Source: DASSQJ01 sp963773655 (GTDB lineage Bacteria; Actinomycetota; Actinomycetes; Actinomycetales; Dermatophilaceae). From it: 64,000 bases of DNA. The DNA lies in the NCBI GenBank assembly GCA_963773655.1, contig CAVZBX010000006.1:246789-310788 (forward strand), read 5' to 3'. This document shows positions 27,011 through 35,659 of this stretch, piece after piece (position 1 is the stretch's first letter; every line of letters begins with the position of its first letter). The notes under the pieces are model-generated. The model had not been told where the DNA came from. It did no database searches and was given only the letters and a program-made list of their open reading frames with translations. The position numbers were made by a program, and so were the translations under genes.

Positions 27011-27673
27011 TCAGTTCAGCCCGGCCGCGCCGAGGTCCGGGGTGCCGGGGAGCGCCCCGAGCGTCTCGACGATGGCGGTCTCGCGCCGCAGCAGCTCCAG
27101 GACCAGGTGCAGCCTGGAGACGGCGTCCGGGGCCTCGAGCACCCGCTGCCGGTCGGTCACCGCGAGCACCATCTGCTCGACGGTGCGGTACGCGACCCGC
27201 CCGGGCGCCTCTTCGACCGGCTCGACGCTGGCACCGAGGGTCTCGAGGTACCGCTCGTGGGCAGCGCGGACCCGGGCCACGAGCAGGGCGACCTCGGGGT
27301 CCTCGGCCGCCGGCGGCTCGTCGAGCCAGGTGACGTCCCCGACGAGGTAGGGCGTGCCGGCGTCCGCGAGGCCCTCGAGCCGGAAGCGGCGCACCCCCGT
27401 GGCGACGAGGTGGACCACCGTGCCCGGCTCACCATCGGCGAGCGCCATCGCGTCGACCCGGGCCTCGCAGCCGACCGGGTGCAGGTCGCGGACGGCGTCC
27501 GGCCCGACCTCGTGGCCGCTGCGGATGAGCAGCACCCCGAACGTGCGCTCGTCCTCCGGCTGCCCGGCCAGCCGCTGGGCGAGCTCGAGGTAGCGGGGCT
27601 CGAAGAGCTGCAGGGGCATCCGCGCGCCCGGCAGGAGGACGCCCCCGAGCGGGAAGAGCGGAAGCGACGCCAT
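27011..27673 (-). CDS. LON peptidase substrate-binding domain protein
   Basis: 220 residues starting MASLPLFPLGGVLLPGARMPLQLFEPRY, the signature of the N-terminal LON substrate-binding domain; the central GTVVHLVATGVRRFRLEGL also fits. No ATPase or protease domain follows. Stand-alone LON-SB proteins are common in actinomycetes and have no assigned biochemical role. It is 21 bases downstream of the antiporter gene. Confidence 0.9.
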   Translation of the reverse strand: MASLPLFPLGGVLLPGARMPLQLFEPRYLELAQRLAGQPEDERTFGVLLIRSGHEVGPDAVRDLHPVGCEARVDAMALADGEPGTVVHLVATGVRRFRLEGLADAGTPYLVGDVTWLDEPPAAEDPEVALLVARVRAAHERYLETLGASVEPVEEAPGRVAYRTVEQMVLAVTDRQRVLEAPDAVSRLHLVLELLRRETAIVETLGALPGTPDLGAAGLN

Positions 27674-27694
27674 GCCCCACTGTAGGCACGTCGG

Positions 27695-28987
27695 CTAGGT
27701 GCCCGCCGACTCCGTGTCGTGGCGCAACGGGCGCGGTGGAAGGCTGTCCGCCGCCCGGCGGATCAGCGGGCCGACCGTGAGCCCCTGCACCGCGATGCTG
27801 AAGAGCACGACGACGTACGTCGTGGTGACGATGACGGGGCGGTACTCGACGTTCGGCAGGCCCAGGACCAGCCCGATCGCGATGCCCCCGCGCAGCCCTC
27901 CCCAGGTGAGCAGGCGGGTCGTGTACGGGCCGTACCCGTCGCGGTCGCGCAGCAGCCGCACGGGGGCGGACACGGACACGAAGCGCGCGAGCAGCGTGAC
28001 CGGCACGACGGCGAGGCCGACCAGGAGCAGCGCGACGTCGGTCTCCGCGAGGAGCACGTCGAAGCCGATGAAGGCGAACAGGAGGATGTTGACGACCTGG
28101 TCGAGGGTCTCCCAGAAGCCCTCGACGTGGTGCCTGGTCTCGCCGTGCAGCGCCACCTCCTTGCCCGCCGACATGATCAGGCCGGCGACCACCATCGCGA
28201 GCGGGCCGGAGATGCCGAGGGCGACCGCGGCCGCGTAGCCCCCGACGACCATGGCCAGGGTGAGGATGACCTCGACGACGTGGCCGTCGATCGACCGCAC
28301 GAGCCAGAAGCCGGTCGCCCCGACGACCGCGCCGAAGGCCAGCCCGCCGAGGGCCTCCCGGACGAACACGAGGGCCACGCCACTCACGGTGGGCTCGAAG
28401 TCGCCGTGCTCGACCCCGAGTCCCACCACCCCGCCCAGCACGACGAAGACGACGACGCCGATGCCGTCGTTGAACAGCGACTCCCCCGCGATGAGCGTCC
28501 GCAGCCGCTCCGGCACCCGCGCCCGCTTCAACAGGTCCAGGATGGCGACGGGGTCGGTGGGGCTGATGGCGGCTCCGAAGAGCAACGCCCAGGCGATCGG
28601 CATCCCGACCCCCGCGACCGCGAACACCGCCCAGGAGCCGAGCCCGACGAGGGTGATGCTGATCAGCGTCCCGAGCGTGGCGAGGGTGAGCACGCTCGCC
28701 CACTGCCGCATCAGCTGGCGGGCGTCGAGCGACAGCGCGCCGGCGAAGAGCAGGATCGACAGGATGCCGTTGAGCACGAAGGTGGTGAGGTCCAGGGTCT
28801 CGAGCAGTCCCTGGACGGTGTCGCGCAGCCCGATCCCGGGGCCGAGGGCGTCGGCGACCATGAGCAGCACCGAGGTGAGCGCGGCCGCGAGCGTCACCCC
28901 GACCGTCGTCGGGATGCGCAGGAAACGCTCGTTGAGCCAGGCGAGCAGGGCGGTCCCGACGAGGAGCGCGACGAAGGCGGTGGCCAC
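27695..28987 (-). CDS. CPA1-type Na+/H+ antiporter
   Basis: 430 residues with about 12 hydrophobic segments. Family markers are GAAISPTDPVAIL and AGESLFNDGIGVVVFVVL, which contain the ion-binding Asp and Asn-Asp residues of NhaP/CPA1 exchangers. It exchanges cytosolic Na+ or K+ for protons across the membrane. It begins 9 bases after the NagA-like gene and precedes the LON-domain gene. Confidence 0.92.
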   Translation of the reverse strand: MATAFVALLVGTALLAWLNERFLRIPTTVGVTLAAALTSVLLMVADALGPGIGLRDTVQGLLETLDLTTFVLNGILSILLFAGALSLDARQLMRQWASVLTLATLGTLISITLVGLGSWAVFAVAGVGMPIAWALLFGAAISPTDPVAILDLLKRARVPERLRTLIAGESLFNDGIGVVVFVVLGGVVGLGVEHGDFEPTVSGVALVFVREALGGLAFGAVVGATGFWLVRSIDGHVVEVILTLAMVVGGYAAAVALGISGPLAMVVAGLIMSAGKEVALHGETRHHVEGFWETLDQVVNILLFAFIGFDVLLAETDVALLLVGLAVVPVTLLARFVSVSAPVRLLRDRDGYGPYTTRLLTWGGLRGGIAIGLVLGLPNVEYRPVIVTTTYVVVLFSIAVQGLTVGPLIRRAADSLPPRPLRHDTESAGT

Positions 28988-28996
28988 TGGTCCCCC

Positions 28997-29938
28997 TCAC
29001 GCGCCCGGCCGGGCCGGCAGGCGCAGGCCGAGCGCGCGGGCGGGGGTCGTGGACGCCGCGGTCAGGGCGTCGTCCTCCTCCACGCCGGCCACCTCGACCG
29101 CCCAGCGCACGCAGTCGGCGAGGGTGGCGGTGCTGCCGGCGATCGCGCCGGTGTCGCTGGTGCGAGCGGTGCCGTCCGCGACGACGACCTCGAGCGGGCC
29201 CAGTCGGTAGCGGCCGTCGCCCAGGCCGGCGGCGGCCGTCGCGTCCGAGACGAGCGCGACGTGGTCGGGACCGACGGTCTCGAAGACCATCCGCACGACC
29301 TCCCCGGCCACGTGCACCCCGTCGGCGACGAGCTCGACGACGGCCTCGCCCCGCGCGGCCGCGGCGAGGGCCGCGGCCACCGGCCCGCCCGCGCGGTGGT
29401 GGAGCGGCGGCATCGCGTTGAAGAGGTGGGTGACGAGCGCGGGGGCGCCCTGGCGGTCGGCGACGCTCGCGAGCGTCCGGGCGGTGGTGGCGGCATCGGC
29501 CTCGGTGTGGCCGACGGCGGGGCGGATGCCGTGGGCGAGGAGGGCGCGGACGAGAGCGTCCGCCCCGGGGCGCTCGGGCGCGAGGGTCAGCTGCCGGATC
29601 GCCCCCGGCGCGCCGTGGGACCCGGCCGCGTCGACCAGCCGACCCACGAGGGCGGGGTCGGGGTCGGTGAGCGCCGCCGCGTCGTGGGCGCCCCGGCGGG
29701 CCGGGGCGAGGAACGGGCCCTCGAGGTGGATGCCCGCGAGGGTGCCGTCGGCGACGAGCGGGGCCAGGGTGGCGACCTGCCGCTCGAGCGCGTCGGCGGG
29801 GGCGGAGACGAGGCTGGCCACCAGCAGGTCGGCGCCCGCTGCGCGGTGGTGCGCGGCGGCGCGGCGGCTGCCCGGCTCGTCGACCCCGTACTCGGCGCCG
29901 ACGGCACCGTGGTGGTGGATGTCGACGAGCCCGTTCAC
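28997..29938 (-). CDS. N-acetylglucosamine-6-phosphate deacetylase-like amidohydrolase (short form)
   Basis: 313 residues from the GTG at 29938 (VNGLVDIHHHG). NagA motifs: IHLEGPFLAPARRGAHD with the metal-binding Glu, GHTEADAATTARTL, VTHLFNAMPPLHHR, DGVHV and the catalytic Asp in LVSDATAAAG. The protein lacks the N-terminal half of the beta-sandwich found in the usual 380-residue enzymes, so the start may be wrong or the sequence damaged. An open frame continues upstream to 30013 without a stop. The reaction would yield glucosamine-6-phosphate and acetate from amino-sugar recycling. Confidence 0.78.
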   Translation of the reverse strand: MNGLVDIHHHGAVGAEYGVDEPGSRRAAAHHRAAGADLLVASLVSAPADALERQVATLAPLVADGTLAGIHLEGPFLAPARRGAHDAAALTDPDPALVGRLVDAAGSHGAPGAIRQLTLAPERPGADALVRALLAHGIRPAVGHTEADAATTARTLASVADRQGAPALVTHLFNAMPPLHHRAGGPVAAALAAAARGEAVVELVADGVHVAGEVVRMVFETVGPDHVALVSDATAAAGLGDGRYRLGPLEVVVADGTARTSDTGAIAGSTATLADCVRWAVEVAGVEEDDALTAASTTPARALGLRLPARPGA

Positions 29939-30118
29939 GCGGGACGACGCTACCGGAGGGCGGCCGGGTGCGCGTGGCCGCGCGACCATGACCAGCCCGA
30001 GCGCGAGGACCACGCCGTGGCCGATCCGGCCGACCGGTGCGACGGGACTGGGAACAGTAGGTCAGCAGGGCGGGGCCGACGAGGACGAGACCGGCACGCA
30101 GCCGGCCGGCGGCGGCCG

Positions 30119-30262
30119 TCATGCGGCGTGCCCGGTCGCCACCGCCTGCTGCCCGAGCGCGTGCAGGACGAAGCCGAGCACCTGCGCCGTGGCCGCGGAG
30201 CAGGGGTAGGCGGCGGCGGCACCGAGGGTGACGGGTGGGCGGGGGTGCGGACGGGCGGGCAT
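30119..30262 (-). CDS. Possible 47-residue small protein, unrecognised
   Basis: An ATG at 30262 opens 47 codons with an Ala-rich, mildly hydrophobic product. Its stop overlaps by 4 bases a second ATG (30122) that begins RLRAGLVLVGPALLTY, a membrane-type segment. That second frame shifts by one base near 30049 into VAPVGRIGHGVVLALGLVMV and then runs into the NagA frame. The second frame looks like a 60-residue membrane protein with an extra T in the sequence. Neither is recognised; coding potential is moderate only. Confidence 0.3.
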   Translation of the reverse strand: MPARPHPRPPVTLGAAAAYPCSAATAQVLGFVLHALGQQAVATGHAA

Positions 30263-30344
30263 GGTGCTCCACTGTGTGAGCGCTGCTCTCGGGAGCCCCC
30301 CGCGCGAGAGCGCCCACAGGGCGGCGGGCTAGGTTCCCGTGCCC

Positions 30345-31052
30345 ATGGACCGGATCGACGAGGTGTGGGCCCGGGTGCTGCCGGTGGAGCCCGTCACCCT
30401 CTCGGGCCCCCCGGTGCTCGTCGTCCTTGCCGCGGCGCTGGTCGCGGTGGCGGTGGCGCCGCTCTGGGCGGTGCTCCGGCTGGGGGTGACCCTCGTGCAC
30501 GAGCTCGGGCACGCGGGGGTGGGGATCCTGAGCGGCCGGCGCTTCACCGGCTTCGTCCTGCGCGGCGACATGTCGGGGCACGCGGTGACGGTGGGCCCGG
30601 CCCGGGGCTTCGGGCGGGTCGCGACCACCTGGGCGGGCTACCCGATGCCGGCAGTCGTGGGCGCGGCCGCGGCGTGGCTGGCGGTGCGCGGCTGGGCCCC
30701 GACGCTGCTCACGGTCGTGCTCGTCGTGCTCGTCGTCGCCGCCCTGCGGGTGCGCTCGGTGCTCACCGCCGTCGTCGTGCTCGTCGCAGGGGCGGCCACG
30801 GGCGCGCTGTGGTGGGCGGGCCCGGACCGGCTGCAGGCGCAGGTGGTCGTCGGTGCGGGCGTCGTCCTCGTCGTCGGCGCCTGGCGGCACGTCGCGGCCG
30901 TGGCCGCCGCGCCCGACCGGGGCCCGAGCGACCCGGCGGTGCTCGCCCGGCTCACCCGCGTGCCCCGCGTGCTGTGGGTGCTCTCGTTCGCCCTCGTGTG
31001 CGCGTGGGCCACCTGGGTGGTGGCCCGGACCGTCTGGGCCGCCGCGGCCTGA
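30345..31052 (+). CDS. M50 family zinc metallopeptidase (membrane)
   Basis: 235 residues, multi-spanning. The zinc site HELGH is residues 52-56 inside a hydrophobic segment, followed by LSGRRFTGFVLRGDMSGHAV; this matches the M50B-like peptidases with a HELGH and no PDZ domain. The third metal ligand is not evident. Members cleave within or near the membrane, but this single-gene actinobacterial type has no known substrate. A GTG at 30339 would add two residues. Confidence 0.8.
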   Translation: MDRIDEVWARVLPVEPVTLSGPPVLVVLAAALVAVAVAPLWAVLRLGVTLVHELGHAGVGILSGRRFTGFVLRGDMSGHAVTVGPARGFGRVATTWAGYPMPAVVGAAAAWLAVRGWAPTLLTVVLVVLVVAALRVRSVLTAVVVLVAGAATGALWWAGPDRLQAQVVVGAGVVLVVGAWRHVAAVAAAPDRGPSDPAVLARLTRVPRVLWVLSFALVCAWATWVVARTVWAAAA

Positions 31053-31096
31053 CCGGGCACGCCGTCGGGCGCGGCTCCCGTCGGCCGCCGGCGGGG

Positions 31097-31921
31097 TCAG
31101 CCGGCGCGCTCGGGCGCCCGGGCCTCGACGTGCGGGCGGGACTGCCACACCGCCCAGTCGGCGCTCACGTCGCCGGCGGCGCGCTGCAGCAGCGGCAGGT
31201 GCTCCTCGAGCAGGTGCTCGGTCGAGGTCTCCGCGGCGTGCACCGTGACGTTCATCGCGGCCCGGACCGTGCCGGTGCCGTCGCGCACCGGCACCGCCAC
31301 CGAGCGCACGCCGAGGGCGAGCTCCTCGTCGGCGAGCGCCCAGCCCCGGGCCCGCACCGCGGTGAGCTCGTCCCGCAGGGCGTCGGGCTGCCACCGGGTG
31401 CGCGGCACGACCGGCGACCGGCTCGGCACGGCGAGCACGGCATCGAGCTCGTCGGGCGGGAGACCGGCGAGGAGCACCCGTCCCTGCGACGTCGGCGGGG
31501 CGGGGAACCGGGTGCCCACCTCCACCCGCAGGGCGATGATCTTCGGCACCGAGACGCGGGCCACGTAGACGATGTCGGAGCCGTCGAGCTGGGCCATCGA
31601 CGAGCTCTCCCCGGTGCGCGAGACCAGCCACTCCATCCGCGGCCGGGCGACGTCCCAGAGCCCGAGCGAGGCGACGTACGCGGTGCCGAGCGCCAGGACG
31701 CGCGGGGTCAGCTCGAACTCCCCGTCGACCTGGCGCACGTAGCCGAGCTCGCCCAGGGTGAGCAGCAGCCGTCGCGCAGTGGGCCGGGCCAGGCCGGTGG
31801 CGCCGGCGACCTCGCTGAGCGTCCGGCGCGGGTGGTCCACCCCGAAGCAGCCGAGGACGTCGAGCCCCCGGGCGAGGGCCTCGACGAAGTCGGGGCCCTG
31901 TCCACGACCGGCCACCGCCAC
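31097..31921 (-). CDS. IclR family transcriptional regulator
   Basis: 274 residues. The winged helix-turn-helix is at about 10-75 (FVEALARGLDVLGCFG; LSEVAGATGLARPTARRLLLTLGELGYV). It is followed by the IclR effector domain (VGTRFPAPPTSQGRVLLAG; GVRSVAVPVRDGTGTVRAAMNV), closest in style to PcaR/PobR regulators of protocatechuate genes. It lies 55 bases downstream of the amidohydrolase gene, and its likely targets are that gene and the divergent dioxygenase operon. Confidence 0.92.
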   Translation of the reverse strand: MAVAGRGQGPDFVEALARGLDVLGCFGVDHPRRTLSEVAGATGLARPTARRLLLTLGELGYVRQVDGEFELTPRVLALGTAYVASLGLWDVARPRMEWLVSRTGESSSMAQLDGSDIVYVARVSVPKIIALRVEVGTRFPAPPTSQGRVLLAGLPPDELDAVLAVPSRSPVVPRTRWQPDALRDELTAVRARGWALADEELALGVRSVAVPVRDGTGTVRAAMNVTVHAAETSTEHLLEEHLPLLQRAAGDVSADWAVWQSRPHVEARAPERAG

Positions 31922-31976
31922 CTCCTCCGTCGTCGCGTCCTGCCCGGCAGACCCTAGCGGCCGCCGCCCGGCCCGC

Positions 31977-33455
31977 TCAGGCCTCGCCCGCGCCGGGCTC
32001 GCCGAAGATGCTGCCGCGCGCGAGCGTGGTGTCGGTGCGGAAGTCGGTGTACTGGTACGGGTTGTCGAGGACCTTGGCGTCGTCCTCCGGGGCCGGCGGG
32101 TTCATCCCCGCGACCCAGGCCTCCTCGCCCATCGTGCTGCGCAGGTGTTCGACGGTCGCGTCGGCGCGGCGCCGCAGGTCCTCGAGGTCGACGCCGACGA
32201 GCCGGTTCTCGTGCTTGACGACCCTGCCGTCGACGAGCACGGTGTGCACGTCGCCCCGCTGGGCCTGGAAGGCGACCTGGCCGTAGGCGTTGAGCATCGG
32301 GAACGAGACGGGCGAGGCGTCGTTGCGCAGGAGCACGACGTCGGCCTTGGCGCCCGGCGTGAGCCGGCCGAGCTCGTCGGTGCCGAGGGCGCGCGCGCCG
32401 CCGCGGGTCGCCCAGTCGACGACGTGCTCGGCCCGCAGGTGCACGTTCGTCACGGTGTCGCCGGTGGCGTGCGCCTCGAGGTGCTCGCGCGAGCGGTCGG
32501 CGCCGAGCGTCGTGCGCATCGCCGAGAACAGGTCGCCGCTCCACCAGACGCTGGTGTCCATCGACAGCGACACCGGGATGTCGTGGCGGCGCACCTGCCA
32601 GGTGGGCGGGTACCCCTGGCCGGCGCTCTGCTCCGACTCGGTGGAGACCGACACCGAACCCCCGGTGGCGGCGATCCGGTGGTAGGAGTCGGCCGACAGC
32701 GTGGCGGCGTGGACGTAGACGGTGGACTCGTCGGCGAAGCCGTGGTCGGTCATCAGCCGGATGCCGTCGTCGTTCGTGGCCCCCCAGACGCCGGCGTGCG
32801 TGGTCACCGGCAGCCCGAGCTCGCGGGCCGCCTCGAACGCCGGCCGCTCGGGGAACGCGGGGTCGCCGGTGACGTCGAACGCCAGCTGCCAGCCGTACAG
32901 GTCACCGCGGCGCCGGTCGAGGAAGGAGCGCAGCGCCGGGTCGGCGGTCCACTCCCACGGACCGGCCTGGATGTTGCCGTAGGCGAGGACGAATCGTCCG
33001 GGGACGGCGGCGAGCGCGTCCACCGCGGCCTCGGCGTGGTCGACCGTCTGCAGCCCGTGCGACCAGTCGACGGTGGTCGTGACCCCGGCCTCGAGGGACT
33101 CCCAGGCCGAGATGAGGTTGCCGGTGTGGATGTCCTCGGGGCGGAAGTGCCTGCCGTTCTCGAGGTAGTACCAGACGAAGTACTGGGTGAGGGTCCAGTC
33201 GGCGCCGTAGCCGCGCATCGCCGTCTGCCACATGTGGCGGTGGGTGTCGATCATCCCGGGCATGACGATGCCGCCGCTCGCGTCGACCTCGAGGGCACCG
33301 TCGGGGGCGGCGAGCCCGTGGCCCACCTCGGCCACGCGGTCCCCGACGACGAGGACGTCGCCCCCGAAGAGGACCGTGTGGTCGTCGTCCATCGTCAGGA
33401 CGGTCCCCCCGCGGAAGACCACCGGCCGGCCGTCGGCCACCTCGTCGAGCGCCAT
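31977..33455 (-). CDS. Amidohydrolase family protein (cytosine-deaminase-like)
   Basis: 492 residues. An N-terminal beta-sandwich strand pair leads into GIVMPGMIDTHRHMWQTAMRG (metal ligands His72 and His74). Later ligands are in VTTHAGVWG, VYVHAATLS and SLSMDTSVWW (Asp). The C-terminus re-forms the sandwich (RLTPGAKADVVLL). This subgroup includes deaminases and hydrolases such as the TRZ/ATZ enzymes, so hydrolytic deamination or ring opening is possible. It diverges from the CoA-transferase/dioxygenase operon across a regulatory gap, so it likely feeds the same pathway. Confidence 0.88.
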   Translation of the reverse strand: MALDEVADGRPVVFRGGTVLTMDDDHTVLFGGDVLVVGDRVAEVGHGLAAPDGALEVDASGGIVMPGMIDTHRHMWQTAMRGYGADWTLTQYFVWYYLENGRHFRPEDIHTGNLISAWESLEAGVTTTVDWSHGLQTVDHAEAAVDALAAVPGRFVLAYGNIQAGPWEWTADPALRSFLDRRRGDLYGWQLAFDVTGDPAFPERPAFEAARELGLPVTTHAGVWGATNDDGIRLMTDHGFADESTVYVHAATLSADSYHRIAATGGSVSVSTESEQSAGQGYPPTWQVRRHDIPVSLSMDTSVWWSGDLFSAMRTTLGADRSREHLEAHATGDTVTNVHLRAEHVVDWATRGGARALGTDELGRLTPGAKADVVLLRNDASPVSFPMLNAYGQVAFQAQRGDVHTVLVDGRVVKHENRLVGVDLEDLRRRADATVEHLRSTMGEEAWVAGMNPPAPEDDAKVLDNPYQYTDFRTDTTLARGSIFGEPGAGEA

Positions 33456-33480
33456 CGTCTACTCCCATCGCCAATGCCAG

Positions 33481-33640
33481 CGGACGCCTGTCCGTCAAGC
33501 GGTCGGATGACCGTGCCGTCCACTGTCGTGGGTGCTCTGCACGCCTGTCAAGAGTCGCTCCGGTGTCGGATCGAGGACTCTTGACAGGCGCCGATCGCTC
33601 GCGCGAGACTCGATGGACCCAGATGCGGACGCCTGTCCGT
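33481..33640. promoter_or_regulatory. Divergent regulatory region with operator-like repeats
   Basis: Between the amidohydrolase and CoA-transferase genes, GCCTGTCAAGAGTC (33543-33556) and GACTCTTGACAGGC (33576-33589) form perfect 14-base inverted arms with a 19-base centre. Each arm contains a TTGACA hexamer facing outward, so both divergent -35 elements may lie in the operator. The same 15-mer CGGACGCCTGTCCGT occurs directly repeated at 33481-33495 and 33626-33640. The nearby IclR protein is the best candidate ligand. Confidence 0.65.
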
Positions 33641-33661
33641 TGTTCGATCTCAGGAGGCCAC

Positions 33662-34858
33662 GTGGGCAGCCGCGGACCGCTCGCCGGGCTCCTCGTCGCC
33701 GACTTCTCGCGGATCCTCGCCGGGCCCTACGCCACGATGCTCCTCGCCGACCTCGGCGCCGAGGTCGTCAAGGTGGAGTCCCCCGCCGGCGACGACACGC
33801 GCACGTGGAGCCCCCCGGTCCGCGACGGCATCTCCACCTACTACCTCGGGGTCAACCGCAACAAGCGGTCGGTGGCCCTCGACCTCAAGGACGACACCGA
33901 CGTCGCGCTCGCCCGCGAGCTGGCGGCCCGGGCCGACATCCTCGTCGAGAACTTCAAGCCCGGCGGCCTGGCCCGGTTCGGCCTCGACTACGAGAGCGTC
34001 TCGGCCACCAACCCGGGCCTCGTCTACGCCTCGATCAGCGGCTTCGGCAGCGGACCCGGCGGCCGGGACCTGCCGGGGTACGACCTCATCGTGCAGGCGA
34101 TCTCCGGCCTGATGAGCCTCACCGGCGACCCCGACGGGCCGCCCTACCGGGCCGGCATCTCCGTCTTCGACGTCATGGCCGGGCTGCACGCGACCATCGG
34201 CGTGCTGGCCGCCCTCAACACCCGCCACGAGACCGGCCGTGGCCAGCACGTCGAGGTCAACCTCCTGTCCTCGGCCCTCTCCGGCCTCGTCAACCAGTCC
34301 AGCGCCTTCGTCGCGGGCGGGGTCGTGCCGAACCGGATGGGCAACAGCCACCCGAGCCTGTTCCCGTACGAGCCGCTGCCGTGCGCCGACCGCGACCTCA
34401 TCGTCACCGCCGGCAACAACACCCAGTTCCGGCGTCTCGTCGAGGTGCTCGGTGTCCCGGAGCTCGCCGACGACCCTCGCTTCCTGCGCAACGAGGACCG
34501 CACCGCCAACCGTGACCAGCTGCGGCCGTTGCTCGTCGACCGGCTGCGCACCCGTACCGCGATGGAGTGGTTCCGCGACATCATCGCCGCCGGCGTGCCG
34601 TGCGGCCCGATCAACACCGTCGACGGAGGGGTGCGCTTCGCCGAGGAGGTCGGCCTCGACCCGGTCGTCGTCGTCGGTGACGGCGAGGCGGCCGTGCCGT
34701 CCGTGCGCAACCCGATCCGCTTCTCCGAGAGCCGGGCCCGCTACGACCTGCCGCCGCCCTCACTCGACGAGCACGGTGACGACCTCCGCCGGTGGCTCGC
34801 CGGCCCGCCGGCGCCGCCCTCCGGCCCGTCCGCGCCGTCCGACGAGGAGCCCCGATGA
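33662..34858 (+). CDS. CaiB/BaiF family (class III) CoA transferase
   Basis: 398 residues, GTG start with AGGAGG five bases upstream. Family features: LLVADFSRILAGPYATMLLADLGAEVVKVE at the N-terminus, then TYYLGVNRNKRSVALDLK, FGSGPGGRDLPGYDLIVQA, GRGQHVEVNLL and VPCGPINTV. These enzymes move CoA between carboxylic acids through aspartyl-CoA thioester intermediates. It is the first gene of a five-gene operon and overlaps the citryl-CoA lyase gene by 4 bases, which suggests that it makes the CoA thioester that the lyase splits. Confidence 0.93.
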   Translation: MGSRGPLAGLLVADFSRILAGPYATMLLADLGAEVVKVESPAGDDTRTWSPPVRDGISTYYLGVNRNKRSVALDLKDDTDVALARELAARADILVENFKPGGLARFGLDYESVSATNPGLVYASISGFGSGPGGRDLPGYDLIVQAISGLMSLTGDPDGPPYRAGISVFDVMAGLHATIGVLAALNTRHETGRGQHVEVNLLSSALSGLVNQSSAFVAGGVVPNRMGNSHPSLFPYEPLPCADRDLIVTAGNNTQFRRLVEVLGVPELADDPRFLRNEDRTANRDQLRPLLVDRLRTRTAMEWFRDIIAAGVPCGPINTVDGGVRFAEEVGLDPVVVVGDGEAAVPSVRNPIRFSESRARYDLPPPSLDEHGDDLRRWLAGPPAPPSGPSAPSDEEPR

Positions 34859-35637
34859 CGACCTTCCCCACCTCGCTCGGCACGTCGAGCGCCGACGAGA
34901 TCCGCCTGCTCGGCCAGGACCTCGCCCACGACCTCATGGGCTCGGTCGGCTTCGGCGAGCTCGCGTTCTGGTTGGTCGCGATGCGCCGCCCCACCCCGGG
35001 CGAGGTGCGGGTGTTCGAGTCCGTCCTCGTCGCCCTCGCCGACCACGGCTTCACGCCCACCGCGATCTCGGCGCGGCTGACCTACCTCTCCGCGCCGGAC
35101 TCGCTCCAGGGCGCGCTCGCGGCCGGGCTGCTCGGCGGCGGCTCGCGCTTCCTCGGCGTCACCGAGGACTGCGGCGCCTTCCTCCACGCGGTGCTCGAGG
35201 ACCAGGACGAGCTGCCCACCGACGACGCCGGCTGGGACGCCGTGGCCCTCGACGCCGTGCGCCGGGTGCGGGAGTCCGGCCGGTACGTGCCGGGGCTGGG
35301 CCACCCGGTCCACAAGGAGGGCGACCCCCGCACCCCCGTGCTCGTCGGCATCGCCGAGGAGGAGGGCCTGCGCGGCCCCCACCTGCGGCTGTTCGAGGCG
35401 GTGGGTCGGGTGCACGAGCAGGTGCTCGGCCGGCGGCTGCCCCTCAACGGCGCCGGCGTCTGCGGCGCCGCGCTCGCCGACCTCGGGCTGCCGGTGGAGC
35501 TGCTCCGCGGCTTCGCGCTCCTCGCCCGCTGCGCCGGGCTGCTCGGCCACCTCGCCGAGGAGCGCCGGCGCCCCATCGGCATGGACGCCTACCTCGCGGT
35601 CGACCGCAACGCCGAGTACGTCGACCCCCAGTCCTGA
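34855..35637 (+). CDS. Citryl-CoA lyase / citrate-synthase-fold lyase
   Basis: 260 residues, shorter than citrate synthase and matching the stand-alone citryl-CoA lyase type. The active-site stretch GLGHPVHKEGDPRTPVL carries the His and following Asp-Pro-Arg of the citrate-synthase superfamily, and LARCAGLLGHLAEE is the C-terminal helix. Family members split (3S)-citryl-CoA into acetyl-CoA and oxaloacetate or act on related 3-hydroxy tertiary acyl-CoAs. Its place between a CoA transferase and a ring-cleavage dioxygenase suggests that the natural substrate is a ring-derived citryl-CoA analogue. Confidence 0.88.
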   Translation: MTTFPTSLGTSSADEIRLLGQDLAHDLMGSVGFGELAFWLVAMRRPTPGEVRVFESVLVALADHGFTPTAISARLTYLSAPDSLQGALAAGLLGGGSRFLGVTEDCGAFLHAVLEDQDELPTDDAGWDAVALDAVRRVRESGRYVPGLGHPVHKEGDPRTPVLVGIAEEEGLRGPHLRLFEAVGRVHEQVLGRRLPLNGAGVCGAALADLGLPVELLRGFALLARCAGLLGHLAEERRRPIGMDAYLAVDRNAEYVDPQS

Positions 35638-35659
35638 CCCGTCCGGAAGGAGACCCTCA

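Noticed and set aside
27429..31957. Very long open frames (about 1400 codons) on each strand across the LON, antiporter, NagA, M50 and IclR genes.
   Set aside because: They are Arg/Pro/Ala/Gly-rich shadows caused by high GC at third positions. The real genes there have clear family motifs.
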